Source: Arachis hypogaea
Lineage: Eukaryota; Streptophyta; Magnoliopsida; Fabales; Fabaceae
DNA length: 64,000 bases
Direction of reading: 5' to 3'
NCBI RefSeq assembly: GCF_003086295.3
Contig: NC_092050.1
Span: 153,146,699-153,210,698, forward strand
Shown here: piece by piece, positions 46,336 through 58,980 of the stretch
Position numbering within the stretch: the stretch's first letter is position 1
How the letters are laid out: every line of letters starts with the position of its first letter
Notes under the pieces: generated by a model
Told to the model about the DNA's origin: nothing
Databases searched by the model: none
The model's input: the letters and a program-made list of their open reading frames with translations, nothing else
Position numbers and translations under genes: made by a program

Positions 46336-46862
46336 TATATAATTTGACTTTCTCTTTCTCTTTCAATAAATTTATTCTATATTATGGGAAGTGCACGAAA
46401 ATATACACTAGTTATCACTAATTCTTGAATATCTTTTTCTCTCTTTTATTATTGATCTTATAATATCACAATCATTCGACTTAATACAATTTTTAAAACT
46501 TTTTTTTTTCTTTTTTGCGTTGATTCTATAGTATCACAGACATTCAATTCAATATAATTCTTTATATCTTTTCTTCTCTTGTATTATTGAAATTGATTCT
46601 ATAATTTCACGCTCATTTAATTCGATAATTTTTTCGGATTCTCTTTCTCTTTTGTATTATATATATATATTAGCATCTTCTATTATATCAAAGTCACATG
46701 GAATAAATATGTCCTAAAACTTAATGAATGTACAAATAACTAGTGACCAAATATTGCAAATTTTAAGGTTTTAAGGATTTGCAAAAGGTAAAATGATATA
46801 ATTTATTTATTTATAGGTTTAGGCACGTTTTCCTAATTTTTCTTAGGGATACAGACCTTTAG
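46336..46862. repeat. S1 flank, copy 3 (continued)
   Basis: Contains the S1-flank block (about 46395-46690) and the start of the distal block shared with 1681 and 37996, up to the solo LTR. Confidence 0.55.
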
Positions 46863-49800
46863 TGTACTATCAGAAGTCACGCTTCCGGTTGCGCTACTCT
46901 GATAGCAATAAGTATTACGACTACTTTACATATTAAATACTAAAATAGGAGCCTGTGACTCGACAATGTATCGCTGATTTCTTTGAACATCAGAAGTAAA
47001 TACTTTATCTTAAAAAAAACAAACAAGCAGGCATAGATTCATATACAAGACTCCTTACATAATAACTCAATATATTATACATATAAAACATACAATTCCT
47101 ATCCCTCTTACAAACTTGTAATAACAAAGACGATGGAAGAAAATAATCTAAATAATACAACAGCATATAAACCAAACACAGTATAACTCTTCTTAATGCT
47201 TCTTCATCCGGTTCCTGAAAAGGTAAAGCTGTAGGGGGGTGAGAACCTAACCACACGGTCTCACCATGGAATTTAAAAGTTGTCATAAGAAGATATTTAA
47301 TAAGAAAACTGTTCTCAAGCTCAGTGATTATCATTGCTTTATGAATCTTTTAAAACCCATATGAAATCGTTCAAAAACTTTTTCAAAGAAACAATGTTTA
47401 ATCTTTCAGAAATTCAAAACATTTCCTTTCTTATAAGAAAATTCCAATCAGAAACCAACCACGCAATCAAACAACACAGTCATCATTTTAGCACCAAAGT
47501 TCATTCTCAAATGTAACACGCCAGGACAAACACAAGCAAGACAGACAAGGAAAGCACAAGTAGATAGCAGTTACAGCAAATAGTTCAAGTAGCAGTTAAG
47601 AACAGTTTAGCAATTAGGCAAACCAAAACAAGTTCAAACCCAAGCAAAACATACAAATGCATATGATGCATGCCTGTCCTATGGCTGATGAGGCTCATCT
47701 GTCGGTTATCCAGCCAACCCGACAAGTCTGAATTGTCCTTAGACTGTCCCCCGACGTGCATCCCCAAGAGTCTATGCATAGTTTTTTTTCTCAAATAATT
47801 AATATTGCTCAATGGGGGTAACATTCCCGGGAATTTATATAGTGCCCGGTCACACTTACGTCATAGGGTCAACAGAGTATCGAGTTTTCAACCTGGTACA
47901 CGTGGTGGCAAGCCACGGCACTTAATCCAAGGAACCTCATATCTCGGATATTTCAAATTCATAAGCCATATAAATAATTCATTCATCATTCATCAATATC
48001 TAAGTCATTCTCAATATCATCATCTTTCATCAATCCTATATCCCATTTCCAAATTCATTCAAAAATCATATTTCAAATCAATCCTCATCATCATTCTTTC
48101 CGTTTCGTTCACTAACAATTCTCAATCCAAAACAACTTTTTCTTTGATAAGTGAAGTAATCTTAAGTCATATAATCCTTAAAATTAAACCTTTTAAAATA
48201 ACTACTTCAAATGAAACTTCTAATTTTATAAAATTTCGGCAGCATCTCCTCTAAAACTCGGATCCTGTCACCCTTTTCGGGTCCCATCCAAGCATTTCTC
48301 AAACCTTTTCCAAACCTCAATCATTTTTCAAGATTCAGCTAGTTCCAATATCAAATTATTTTCAAAGCGAATTAGTGCCCATAATAAATCTCTTTTTAAA
48401 ATAAAACCAGCTCAAATACTAAATCATTTATAAAATTATTTATAAAGTCACTAACTCAAAATTAAACCATTTCCAAAGCCAATTCCTTTACATCATCAAA
48501 AATAGCTTCAAAACCAAGAAAAGCCATTTTTCATAATAATCAGCTAAATAACCTTTCAAATTAATTTCTTTTCAGCAATCACAAACTACTCAAGCAATCA
48601 AGGAATCAGTCATTCAGTCCAGCAAACAACCACATTTAAAAGACAATTATAATCACAGGCATATGTTCTCTCACTTTAGTATCTATTTATCACAACTCTG
48701 TGATATAAATTAGATTTTAAGAAAAACTCCTACCTCGATTAACTGAGTTCGCACAAATTTATCGTGATAATTCCCTCTCCTTTTAATTCATGGCAGCAGA
48801 TACGACTCTCACGCAATTAGAACGGCAATGGCAGCAACCGAAACAGCGGTAGCAGTAATGTTAATCTTCACCGCATTGGTCATGGTTGCAGCAAAATAAA
48901 AAATTCAGATTGGATAGGAATTAATAGCAATTTCAACCCTGGGGATTCAAGACAAAGTAAGGACTAGAATTAAAATCGGAACATGAAAACCATAGCAGTA
49001 ATAAAACAGAACATGCAGATGGACCAAACCTAAGAGAAAGATCAGACCAGTACCAGGATAACAAAATCAGAACTAGTAGCAGCTTCAACAGTCCTGCGAC
49101 AACACTAGCATCAATATTCAATCTAATTGTAGCAGAAAATAGAGTAAAAGTAGAGAATTAGAACGAGTTTAAGGAAGCGAAGGACCTAAAGCAAAACAGA
49201 GGCAACAAAGATACCTCCATCAGTGACTAACGGCAGCGTAGAGTTCAGTGGTGGCCACGGCGGCGCACCATAGAGAAACTTGCGGTGACAAGTAGACCTA
49301 AGCTTCAGTGGCGGTTTCTGGGCGGCAGCGGCGTTCTCCGGCGGCAAAGGCGCGGCCAGAAGCTTCGGAGGTGGCGGATCTGACGAGGATGGCGCCGGCG
49401 ACACGAGCGGCGACTGTGCGTGGCGGCTGGACGGGTCGCGGTCCTCCCTTCCTCACAGATCTCTCCCCTCTGCCCGTGGCTCTGCTTGACGGCGACGGAT
49501 TCAGAGGCGGCGGCGGCGGACACGAAGGCAGGGCTTCTCCTTCCTCGCGTACGCTCTTTGCTCTCTGACGATAGCACGGCGACCCAATAGCGGCGACGGC
49601 GCGACGACTCCTCTCCCTGCATCGGCGATGACGGCGATTCGGGATGAAGGTGACGGCGACAGCAAGGTGCAGGGCAGCTTCTCTCTCTCCTTCCAGTCGC
49701 GGCATCTCTCTCTCTTTCTCAATGACTCGACGGCAACGGCGGCTCCCAGTCCTGCCGGCGCCGTCCCCTTCCTTTCCCCTTCATCCTCTCAGCTCTCCCT

Positions 49801-50410
49801 TCCTCTCGTGCCCCCCTTTCTTCTTTCTTTCCCTTTCTTTTGTTTCCCCCTTCTGCAGATTAGGTTAGGAAAAAATTAAGATGAATGTGGTGGCTAGGGT
49901 TAGTTTAGGGGGTTAGGATTAATTTGGTTAAAATTAGGGTTTTATTTGGGAATTTAGAGTTAGGATAAAATTCATATGAGTAATATAACAATTTTATAAA
50001 ATTAAGAGTAATAGGATAATTGAAAACCTGTTTTAATCCAACACTAATATTTATTAAAAATACTATTTAATTATCAATTACAAATTATTCTCAAATAAAT
50101 AATTCTAATTCGACAACTATAGATAATATAATTAATTTTATTTATTCATAAAAATTAAAGTATTAATTTCTAGAATCACAATTATTTAAATCAAATCATA
50201 TAAATTCTTATTTTTTTACGATTTCTAAACTTTATAATTTAAATATGAAAATTACCCAATAATTATAAAATTAGATAAATTTTCTAATTTAATTATCAAA
50301 AATTGATTTAGTTAGCTTTAATAAAATAATCTCCAAAATTAAAATCTTTAATAAATAAATAAATTAAAATGAGTTCACAATCATATTTTCCGAAAATTAT
50401 AAGTCTTACA
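46863..50410 (-). mobile_element. Solo LTR, 3548 bp, related long-LTR family
   Basis: Starts tgtactatcagaag and ends ataagtcttaca, with target duplication TTTAG at 46858-46862 and 50411-50415. Homologous empty sites are at 1850 and 38175. Inverted, it starts tgtaagac like the TRIM and the solo LTR at 8271. It shares a block near 47665-47760 with that LTR. A GC-rich island at 49180-49860 generates many overlapping ORFs in all frames, none with a recognisable domain. No internal region or second LTR. Confidence 0.8.
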
Positions 50411-50415
50411 TTTAG

Positions 50416-51428
50416 CTCACATACTAAGTATCTTTTTACCTTTATCATATTACAACTTTGATAAAATTCTCCTAATTATACAAATTATATTTAGTTTAAC
50501 TCTCATCCTCTCCTTAGTTATCTTTAACTCCATTGGAATTGGATTGTAAATAACAAATTAAAAGACTAAATTATCTCTTTTAAACAGAAGATTATTCATC
50601 TTTCTTTTTTTTCTTGGTTTGAGTTATTCGTGTTCGCAAATGTTTCTTTTCGCCAACTTTTCTTTAAATTTCTCATAAAATTTTGAGTTCTTTTTCATGT
50701 CTTCTGTAACAAACTGCTAATTTAATTTTTATTTTTTTATTTTTTTTTGCTTAGTTTCTTGTGTATTTTCTATATTTATGTTGGATAGAAAGTTTAGAAA
50801 CAAAGTGTTTGATGTTTTTCCTCATCGAAGAGATTAAGATTAAAGCAGAAGTTTTAGATTATTTGTTTATTAAATGTTACTAAAGAGATCTTTTAGAAAA
50901 TATATTAGATTATTTGATGATCATATATTAGAAAATATGAATAATATTAAGATATCTAATAAAGAGCTCTTTTAGATTCTCACGTAATTGTTTTTGTTGG
51001 ATCTACTATTCTTATTAGTATCCCACTTCAATGGAAATAAACAATAAATATTGTTCAGTTAATTGTTTATCCTTTAATGTTACTTGATTAAATTAGCTTG
51101 CTCTAAAATTTCCCGATTTAGTTTTAACTTTGGCAGATTCCTTGGTTCATAAAGTGTGCAATCAAATTTTTTCATTCATCAACGACCAACTTTTCAACAA
51201 GCTAGTTTTTTTTAATCTTTTTTCCATTGTTATATGATAGTTTGATCGTTCATTATTATTGTACATCTATCATATTTCCCATATTCACATTGTTTGAAAT
51301 ATGTGGATGATTGGTGTAAATTTTCACACGAAAATTCTTCTGCAGACAAGGAAAACTCTATTTTAATGTACTGTTTTATGGTTGGTTTAATTTGAATTTA
51401 TTTTTGTCAAGAGAATGAATGTTTAATT
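50416..51428. repeat. Distal flank of array unit 3 (first part)
   Basis: Collinear with 1855-3000. An extra AT-rich piece (about 50880-51070) is absent from unit 1. No gene. Confidence 0.5.
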
Positions 51429-51745
51429 CACTACAAGGGAAGCATGATTTAGCAGCGGTTTATATAGAAATTAGCGGCGATTTTGAACTGCCGCAAAAAC
51501 GATTTGCCAACGCTTTGAAAATCATTGCAGTATAGGGCGTGGAGATTTGATTTTGCAGCGATTTTTCTGAACCAAAGACACAACCATAGCGAAATTTCTT
51601 GAATATCGTCGATTGGTATAACGGCGGTTTGAAACGGCCGCTATTTAGCCAACGTAAAATTCAATCGCATTTTCTGACGATTTTGAACCGCTGCTGTTCT
51701 GTTGACCATTGTATTATTTGAAATTTATTTTGCCGTGGTTCAAAA
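51429..51745. mobile_element. Small CACTA-type MITE, 317 bp
   Basis: Begins cactacaaggga after ATT (51426-51428) and ends before another ATT (51746-51748). The homologous site near 3000 lacks it. The body has repeated gcggcgatttt / aaccgctgc motifs in both orientations, as in subterminal repeats. The right terminus is degraded, so the CACTA label rests on the left end and the 3-bp duplication. Confidence 0.6.
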
Positions 51746-53560
51746 ATTATATGTGTAGACAAATTTCACTGTCATAAATATTAAAGAAGGTATTGGACAA
51801 TTTTATGTGTATGATTTTCAGTTTTTGAGGGTTTATATATATAGTTATTAAATGCTTCAACCGAATAATGAATTGAGTAATAATGTTAAGGAGATAATAA
51901 TTTAAAATAATTTTATTAATTTAATATTTATAATTTTATGTATATAAAATCTAAAATTATATACTTATATATATTAATATTATGTATTTATTTTAAAGTA
52001 ATTAATAAATATAAAATAAAACAACTTTTAGTTAGTTTTGGTTGATTTTTCATTGTCTCGCTAATATTACTGTGTTATTATATATGGCTGTGGGAGAAGG
52101 AACTAATTTTATGAGAAGCTAATATTGTTGGCTTCTTAGCATTACTAATTATTCTATCGAAAATTCTAATATTTCTCTACTAAACTAGACACATGAAAAT
52201 TGTATTGATGGTTTCGAATCCTTGTTACTTTATTTTTTTTTTCTTAACTTGTTTTCAGTTTGTTAGTTGCCTTATGTATGGTGTAGAATATAGAGGGTAA
52301 TGATCCAAGAGAAAATAAGTACAGTCACACCATGACCCCTGAAGAAAATTATTGTAATATTCTTGAATTCAAAAATGCTTGACATAACAATTTGTTGCTT
52401 GATATTAATTTGATGCCTATATTTGAGAAAATTTAAAGGATCAGTAGAATTTATTATTTTTAGTTAATATTTTTAATCATCAATCTAAATTTTTTAATAC
52501 AGAAATCAAACACTTTTAACAACTTATACTTTTAAACATTGTTAGCTAATTATTGTTAGTAAAAAATAATAAATTTTACTTCCTCTCTAATGTTCTTCTA
52601 TATTTGCATTTGGATGATATATTTTTTTTTAAAACCAAACATGGGAATATTGTTAATTCTCTTGGCAATATCATTTCTAGAATTCGTATTTCCAGTAATA
52701 ATATTTTTAAGAACAAAAATTAATTTTTTAATCACACACTATACATTTTAATAAAAATTATTTTAATTTTTTTTTAAATTTTGTGAAAAAGAAAACTTAA
52801 AATATATAGAGAAAATAACAAAAAGTTTTATTTTCTATGATTTGCGTCTTGGGGTCGTGTACTTTGTGATAATAGCTTGAAAATTTTTATATATTTTTGG
52901 ACTTGTTAAGGGAGTTAAGATAGAAGAGGTTAGTTAGCTAGTTAGTTAGTTAATTTTGCAGTGTGTTAGAGTTGTTAGGATTGAATTAGTTGTGATGTAC
53001 GTGTGCATGGCTATATATATAAGAGCGAGCCTAAGGCAGTGTATCAGTATCTAAATTTAATTTCCAATACAGAAAGTTCATTCATGATTAGCTTTCACAC
53101 TCTCAAATAATCTCAATGCTTCTCACAGCACTAATAATCACAACAGGATTCACTACTCATGTGTCTACACCATTTTAAATTTTATAATTAAGTCTTTTGT
53201 TTTTTTTTTGTTTTTTTTGTCAAAAACATAGAATTAATAAAATATTTTAAAAATGAAAAATCGACATTTAAATTTAGGGAGTTAGTTCTTAAGTGCAGGT
53301 ATTTTAATTTGAAAAAAAAAATATTATGTTAAATCCAAAGTTTCTTACAAAAAAAAAGGGTCTAAGTCCAAAATTTAAAAAAATATAAAGACTCAATTAC
53401 AATTTTTAAATTATAAAAATTTAATTACAAATTTAATAAAGTATATACAAAGACTGGAAATGAGCAACGTTTTTCAATATTATTTATGTTTCTTTTAGTT
53501 TGTCACTTATAGTTTATTAATTTTATTTTATATATATTGAAAATGAGCAATACTACATAC
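51746..53560. repeat. Distal flank of array unit 3 (second part)
   Basis: Collinear with 3000-3600 and, from about 53050, with 39320-39396 and 42294-42910. Noncoding. Confidence 0.5.
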
Positions 53561-53565
53561 ATGAC

Positions 53566-54667
53566 TGTTGGGAAAAACTCAAATAAAGGTTTAAAACAAG
53601 AACCTGTCTAACAGCGGAAGCACCAAAAATAATTTTTCCACAATTTGTGTGATTAAATAGGCAATACCAAAGATACTTCAAGTAGCAAATATAATGGCAG
53701 AAATTAAATAACCAGACACCAGAATTTGTGGGAAAATTCCTAAAAGAGGGACAAAAAATCCACGGAACCTAGTCCAGTAAAATCTTCCACTATCAGAATA
53801 ATGGGTACACAAACAGTCTTCCTAGTGACACTAGGACATTTCAACAATCAACAAAATACATCATCAAAACTTATGGAATCAACATAAATCCTCCACTAAG
53901 TGGGTATCTCAAATCAAGTAAAAGAGAAGGCAATACAACTAGCAAGTTATATCCTATTGTTCATTTCTACACCAGGAATAACATACTAAAATTTCATAAG
54001 AAATGGAGCAAGTTTACTGGTTCAATCGGATCAAAGTTGGCTTGCCCTTTTCCTCCAAATTTCCTTCTTCTCTTCGACGCCGCTCTCTGTTTGCTTCGTT
54101 GCTTTCTTTTAAAAAATTAAAGAAAGCTTCTCTCTCTCACTCCCGTGGCTATTAGCCACTTTCTTCTCTCTGGGTGCTTAGGTATCCACCATAAGCCTTT
54201 CCTCGTTTGAACCTCACCCTTAACTTGAAGGCTATGCCATCTTAAGGTGCTGCTAGATAGAAGGATCTTATCAACATCCATGAATAATAAATCATAGCAT
54301 AGATCATTCTTCCTCTTGACGGAATCTGTAACCTTCATTAGCAGTTCCGAGATGTGAAGTGGGCGAGAAGGGATTTCATAATTGGGGTTTTGAATAAGAC
54401 GACCTTTTTCATTTTGAATTCTTATTACTTTTTCATATTGAAAAAGTAATAAGAGAGGTCTTAAGCTTTTTTATCATCCTGGCGCTGAGCTGCGCTATTT
54501 TTCTGCAGGACCTCCCCTCTTTATTGAAATACCCCAATTTAACTATTCCATATCCATTTATTTATATACTCTACATTTCTAGACTCTAATATATATCTAA
54601 TATTTATTTATTTGTTTTTTTTTTGTTTTAAATTTGTGGGTCCCACTTAGTTGGGGACCCACTAACA
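53566..54667 (-). repeat. 3' LTR of the copia element (left, 1102 bp)
   Basis: tgttggg to ctaaca. It contains about 430 bases (54170-54600) absent from the other LTR, the gap lying between cactttcttc and a tttattta run. Confidence 0.85.
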
Positions 54668-54682
54668 AATCTTCCCCTCACC
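54668..54682 (-). other. Polypurine tract of the copia element
   Basis: On the minus strand ggtgaggggaagatt abuts the 3' LTR. Confidence 0.7.
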
Positions 54683-54685
54683 AAC

Positions 54686-55209
54686 TCAAGTGGGGATAGG
54701 CTGCTCCACCAAGTCTGCCTTCTCTTTGCAGGAATCAAACTTCACTGCAGGTAAACCCTTAGTCATCATATCTGAACTATTATCATCAATATGGATCTTC
54801 TCAAGTGCATATGACTTCATCTCAAGCGCTTGACGTATCCAATGATACCTCACCTCTGTGTGCTTTGATCTGGAATGAAATGTCGGATTCTTGCTGAGAT
54901 GGATAGCACTCTGACTGTCACAAAATAACACAAACTTCTCTTGATTGATGCCTAACTCTTGTAGGAATTTCTTCATCCACAAGAGTTTCTTAGAAGCTTC
55001 AACAACAGCAATGTATTCTGCCTCTGTAGTAAATAAAGCAACATATTTCTGAAGTCGAGATTACCATGACACAGCCCCCCTGCAAAAGTCATCATATAAC
55101 CAGAAGTAGACTTCCTTGAATCAAGATCCCTAGCAATATCCGTATCTGTGTAACCATCCAACACAGGTTGGCCACTCCCAAAGCATAAACAAAACTCTGG
55201 AAGTACCAT
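54686..55209 (-). pseudogene. Copia RNase H region
   Basis: Two overlapping frames cover it. 55209-54973 carries LDGYTDTDIARDLDSRKSTS, and 54982-54686 carries CDSQSAIHLSKNP and HTEVRYHWIRQALE, the usual copia RNase H blocks. A frame change near 54975 and another near 55190 separate it from RT. Ends shortly before the polypurine tract. Confidence 0.85.
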
Positions 55210-56632
55210 TAAAGTATCTGAGAATCCACTTCACTGCTTGCCAGTGTTCCTTGCCAGGATTAGAGAAAAACCGACTAACAACTCCAACTGCATGAGCAAT
55301 ATCCTGCCTAGTGCAAACCATAGCATACATCAAACTGCCAACTGCAGATGCATATGGAATCTTCTTCATTTCTGCTTTCTCTTTCTCACTTGTACATTGT
55401 TGCGAACTCTGCTTAAAATGACTAGCAAGTAGAGTACTAACAGGTTTGGAATTACTCATGCTAAACCTCTCTAAAACCTTCTCAATATACTTCTGCTGCG
55501 ACAACCACAGTTTTCCATTCTTCCTGTCACGAGTGATTCTCATGCCAAGGATTTTCTTTGTAGGACCCAAATCCTTCATAGCAAAGGATCTGTTCAAGTC
55601 TTTCTTAAGACTTTCAATCTTCTTAGTGTCATGACCAACAATCAACATGTCATCAATATAAAGCAAGAGAATTATAAAATCACCATCAGAGAATTTCTTA
55701 ACATACACACAATGATCAAAAGAAGTCTTACTATACCCATGACCTTCCATGAAGGAATCAAACTTCGTGTACCACTCCCTTGGCGCTTGCTTCAACCCAT
55801 ATAAGCTCTTCTTCAACTTGCATACAAGGTGCTCCTTTCCTTTAACTTCGAAACCCTCTGGTTGCTCCATATAAATTTCTTTATCTATGTCACCGTGAAG
55901 GAATGCAGTCTTCACATCAAGCTGCTCAACCTCTAAATTCAAACTAGCTGCCAATCCAAGCACAACTCGAATAGAGGACATCTTCACAACTGGAGAGAAA
56001 ATCTCCTCAAAATCAATACCTTTCTTTTGTTCAAAGCCTTTCATAACCAATCTAGCTTTATACCTTGGCCGTGAGATGTTTTCATCTGCTTTCAACTTGA
56101 ACACCCATTTATTCTTGAATGCTCCCTTACCCTTTGGCAACTTCACCAATTCAAATGTATGATTCTCATGCAAGGATTTCATTTCTTCTTGCATGGCCTT
56201 CAACCAATCTTTCTTATGCTCATCAGACATAGCTTCCTGGTAGCTCTTTGGCTCCCCAGTCTCAGTGTTCATCACATACTCATGAGAAGAGTATTTCTGA
56301 GAAGGATGACGCTCTCTAGTAGATCTTCTCAATTCAGGCTCAACTGGTGGTTCAGGTGGAACTTCAACATCTGGCAGATCAGGTTGAGGTGTAGGTTCAT
56401 CATGCAAATCATCACCATCATTATCAACTTGTACATCTCTCCCATCAACAGGAGATCTAGTGGAAGGACCAGGTTCATAATTAGCAGAATGTCTGACAGT
56501 TATTGGCTTATCTGTCTTCTCAAGATCTTCAATAGTTTGGTCTTCAAGAAAAATCACATCTCGGCTTCTAACTATCTTCTTGCTCACCGGATCCCATAAT
56601 CTGTAGCCAAAGTCTTCGTGACCATAACCCAT
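55130..56632 (-). pseudogene. Copia reverse transcriptase with integrase C-terminal tail
   Basis: 500 open codons. The first part is the end of integrase (MGYGHEDFGYRLWDP), followed by an acidic and Pro-rich linker. RT proper has WVFKLKADENISRPRYKARL, FLHGDIDKEIYMEQPEGF, SLYGLKQAPREWY and the active site YIDDMLIVG. The ORF starts at an ATG only because a TRIM is inserted just upstream (TSD AAGAT at 56634-56638); integrase continues beyond it at 57700. The C-terminal 25 residues are out of frame with RNase H. Confidence 0.9.
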
Positions 56633-56638
56633 GAAGAT

Positions 56639-57699
56639 TGTAACACCCTAGCTTTTAGCACCTCATGATCGTACTAAAGGCTTAGGCGGTACTTACCTCT
56701 AACCCTTTTTATTTTTCAATTACTAAAATTTTAAATCAATAATAAGAAAATACTCAACTAGTATAAAAAGTTCTGAAAATATATCCTCGAAAAAATAAAA
56801 TAAATCATAAAATAGTTTAATTTTCAAAATCTGGGGTCTTACATCCTACCACACTTATAAAAATTTTCGTCCTCGAAAATTGATTCAAAACAAGATAAGC
56901 TTATATTAACTATACTTTTTAAACATAATCAAGGAAGAGGCAAAAAAGGATCTTAGCATACATACATATATACAGTTCCAATTACTTGTATTTTCAGATG
57001 GTACAAAGGTATAAAGGTAGAAGTGCACAAAGCAGAAGTTACGAGGCAAGCTTGACACAAAATATGTCATGGCTCAAGCATGTGATGACAAGGCAGGGTA
57101 GTGAAAGGTTATAAAACAGGTTGGGGTTAAAAGAATGTGATTAACGTTCGCATACTAATCTCATATCAGCTTCAGAGTTGCAACTTTCCAACTTCAACTT
57201 CTAACGTTTCCCAAACCCCACGATATACGTTACCTATTAGTTCTATTTCACCTACGATAACCCGTTAACTTTTCCGTACACATAACCATCAACATTAAGT
57301 TGGCCAGACTTAACATCAGTAGATATACAACGATAAGCTAACGGCGTTAATCAATAGACAGTCATGTGAATAAAGCTCTAATTCTCGTCATTCGGACAAG
57401 ACTTATAACATGACAGACACTCAAAGTATGCAATGAAGCACAGTCAGTCCATTCCCAAGGCTCTAACAGGAACAAACTGCTCTGATATCATAATGTAACA
57501 CCCTAGCTTTTAGCACCTCATGATCGTACTAAAGGCTTAGGCGTTACTTACCTTTAATCCTTTTTATTTTTCAATTACTAAAATTTTAAATCAATAATAA
57601 GAAAGTACTCAATTAGTATAAAAAGTTCTAAAAATATATCCTCAAAAAAAATAAAATAAATCATAAAATAGTTTAATTTTCAAAATCTGCAGTCTTACA
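56639..57699 (-). mobile_element. TRIM-like miniature LTR retrotransposon, 1061 bp
   Basis: Inserted in the copia integrase with 5-bp duplication AAGAT (56634-56638, 57700-57704). Two LTRs of about 205 bp (56639-56843, 57494-57699) are roughly 95% identical by eye. The inner 650 bp has no coding domain. On the minus strand, next to the right LTR, lies tgatatcagagcag, close to the initiator-tRNA primer site, which gives the orientation. Ends (tgtaacaccctagctttt...gtcttaca) match those of the 2.9-kb solo LTR at 39397-42288. Confidence 0.88.
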
Positions 57700-58508
57700 A
57701 AGATACACTGCTTTGACTTTCCATCAAGTTTAGACCTTTCATCTCTTGGAATATGAACAAAAGCCTTGCAGCCGAATACTCACAAGTGACTATAGGAGAC
57801 ATCTTTCCCTCTCCAAACTTTCTCTGGAACATCACTATTTAGTGGAACTAAAGGAGAAAGATTGATCAGATCTACTACAGTCCTCATCGCTTCACCCCAA
57901 AAGGATTTAGACAACCTTGCATGAGAGAGCATACACCTAACTCTATCATTGATAGTGCGATTCATTCTCTCTGCAACTCCATTATGTTGAGGAGTCTTAG
58001 GAATCGTCTTCTCAAGCTTGATCTCATGTCCTTTACAATACTCTTCAAATGGACCCCTATATTCACCACCATTATCTGCTCGAACACATTTCAATTTCCT
58101 TTATGTTTCTCTTTCAACACTTGCATGAAAGTGTTTGAAGATACCGAGCACTTGGTCTTTAGATTTCAAAACAAAAGCCCACACTTTTCGAGAATAATCA
58201 TCAATAAAAGTAACAAAATATGATGTACCACCTAGTGTCTTAGCATCCATAGTGCAAACATCAGTGTAAACTAAATCTAGAACATGTGATCTCCTATGAG
58301 GTCCAGAATTATGAAATAATACTCTAGCATGCTTTCCAACAAAACAATGAGTGCAAGTATTTAAAGTTATACCTTTTACGGGAAGTAAGTGCTTCTTGGC
58401 TAAGACGCTTAGTCCTTTCTCGCTCAAGTGACCAAGACGTATATGCCACAAATAAGAAGAGGAATCATCGACTACATTCATCTCTTCTTTGCACAACTTT
58501 GCTTGCAA
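57700..58508 (-). pseudogene. Copia integrase
   Basis: 58508-58101 contains the zinc-binding part (WHIRLGHLSEKGL, then CTHCFVGKHAR) and the first catalytic stretch (DLVYTDVC, FIDDYSRKVWAF). 58094-57780 has the second Asp (VRADNGGEY) and Glu (PQHNGVAERMNRT). A frame change lies between them at about 58097. 57779-57700 continues with CKAFVHIPRDERSK after a stop, up to the TRIM. Confidence 0.88.
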
Positions 58509-58608
58509 TCAGTAGAGAGTAGTGAGACTATTGTCTTCTTTAGCAACAATGAGAGCCCTTTTGGTAATATTGCATTTTCCACTACCAAAGGAAGTATAAT
58601 ACCCCCTC

Positions 58609-58980
58609 TTAATCCAATGCCTTCACTGAAATGAGATTAAACCGTATATCTAGCGCATGCCTAACATTCTTCAACTGCAACTTGCATCCCATGTTAGTTT
58701 CAAGCCATATATCACCCATACCAATGATATCACACATTCCTTTATCTCTAAATTTGATCTTTCCAAAATTTCCAGCAGTATAGAAAGTAAAAAATTCACA
58801 TTTCGGAGTGACATGACATGAGGCACCAGAGTCCATAATCCAAGTGAAATCATCATAGACAAGATTCACATAATTTTCATCATATGTGATAAGAACATCT
58901 TCATAAACAATAGCAGCAGTTTCTTTATCACTATCTTTACCTTTGTCTTCGTTTCTTCCTCTTGATTGTTCTCTTTTCAA
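58609..58980 (-). pseudogene. Copia protease
   Basis: Contains the retropepsin signature FTWIMDSGASCHVTP (residues about 47-61), followed by LKNVRHALDIRFNLISV, the usual end of the copia protease region. The N-terminal part is a basic linker after the zinc knuckle. Confidence 0.88.

Noticed and set aside
47005..48254. ORFs of 60-149 codons between 47.0 and 48.3 kb
   Set aside because: Within the 3.5-kb solo LTR, with a composition typical of LTR sequence and no domain.
49186..49879. Cluster of overlapping ORFs on both strands in a GC-rich stretch
   Set aside because: It lies inside a solo LTR with exact target duplication. All frames are low-complexity (Arg, Ser, Pro, Ala) and no domain is recognisable.
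57477..57493. tRNA-like sequence (tgatatcagagcag on the minus strand), also near 46200 and 59770
   Set aside because: These are primer-binding sites complementary to tRNA-Met, adjacent to LTRs; no tRNA gene can be folded there.
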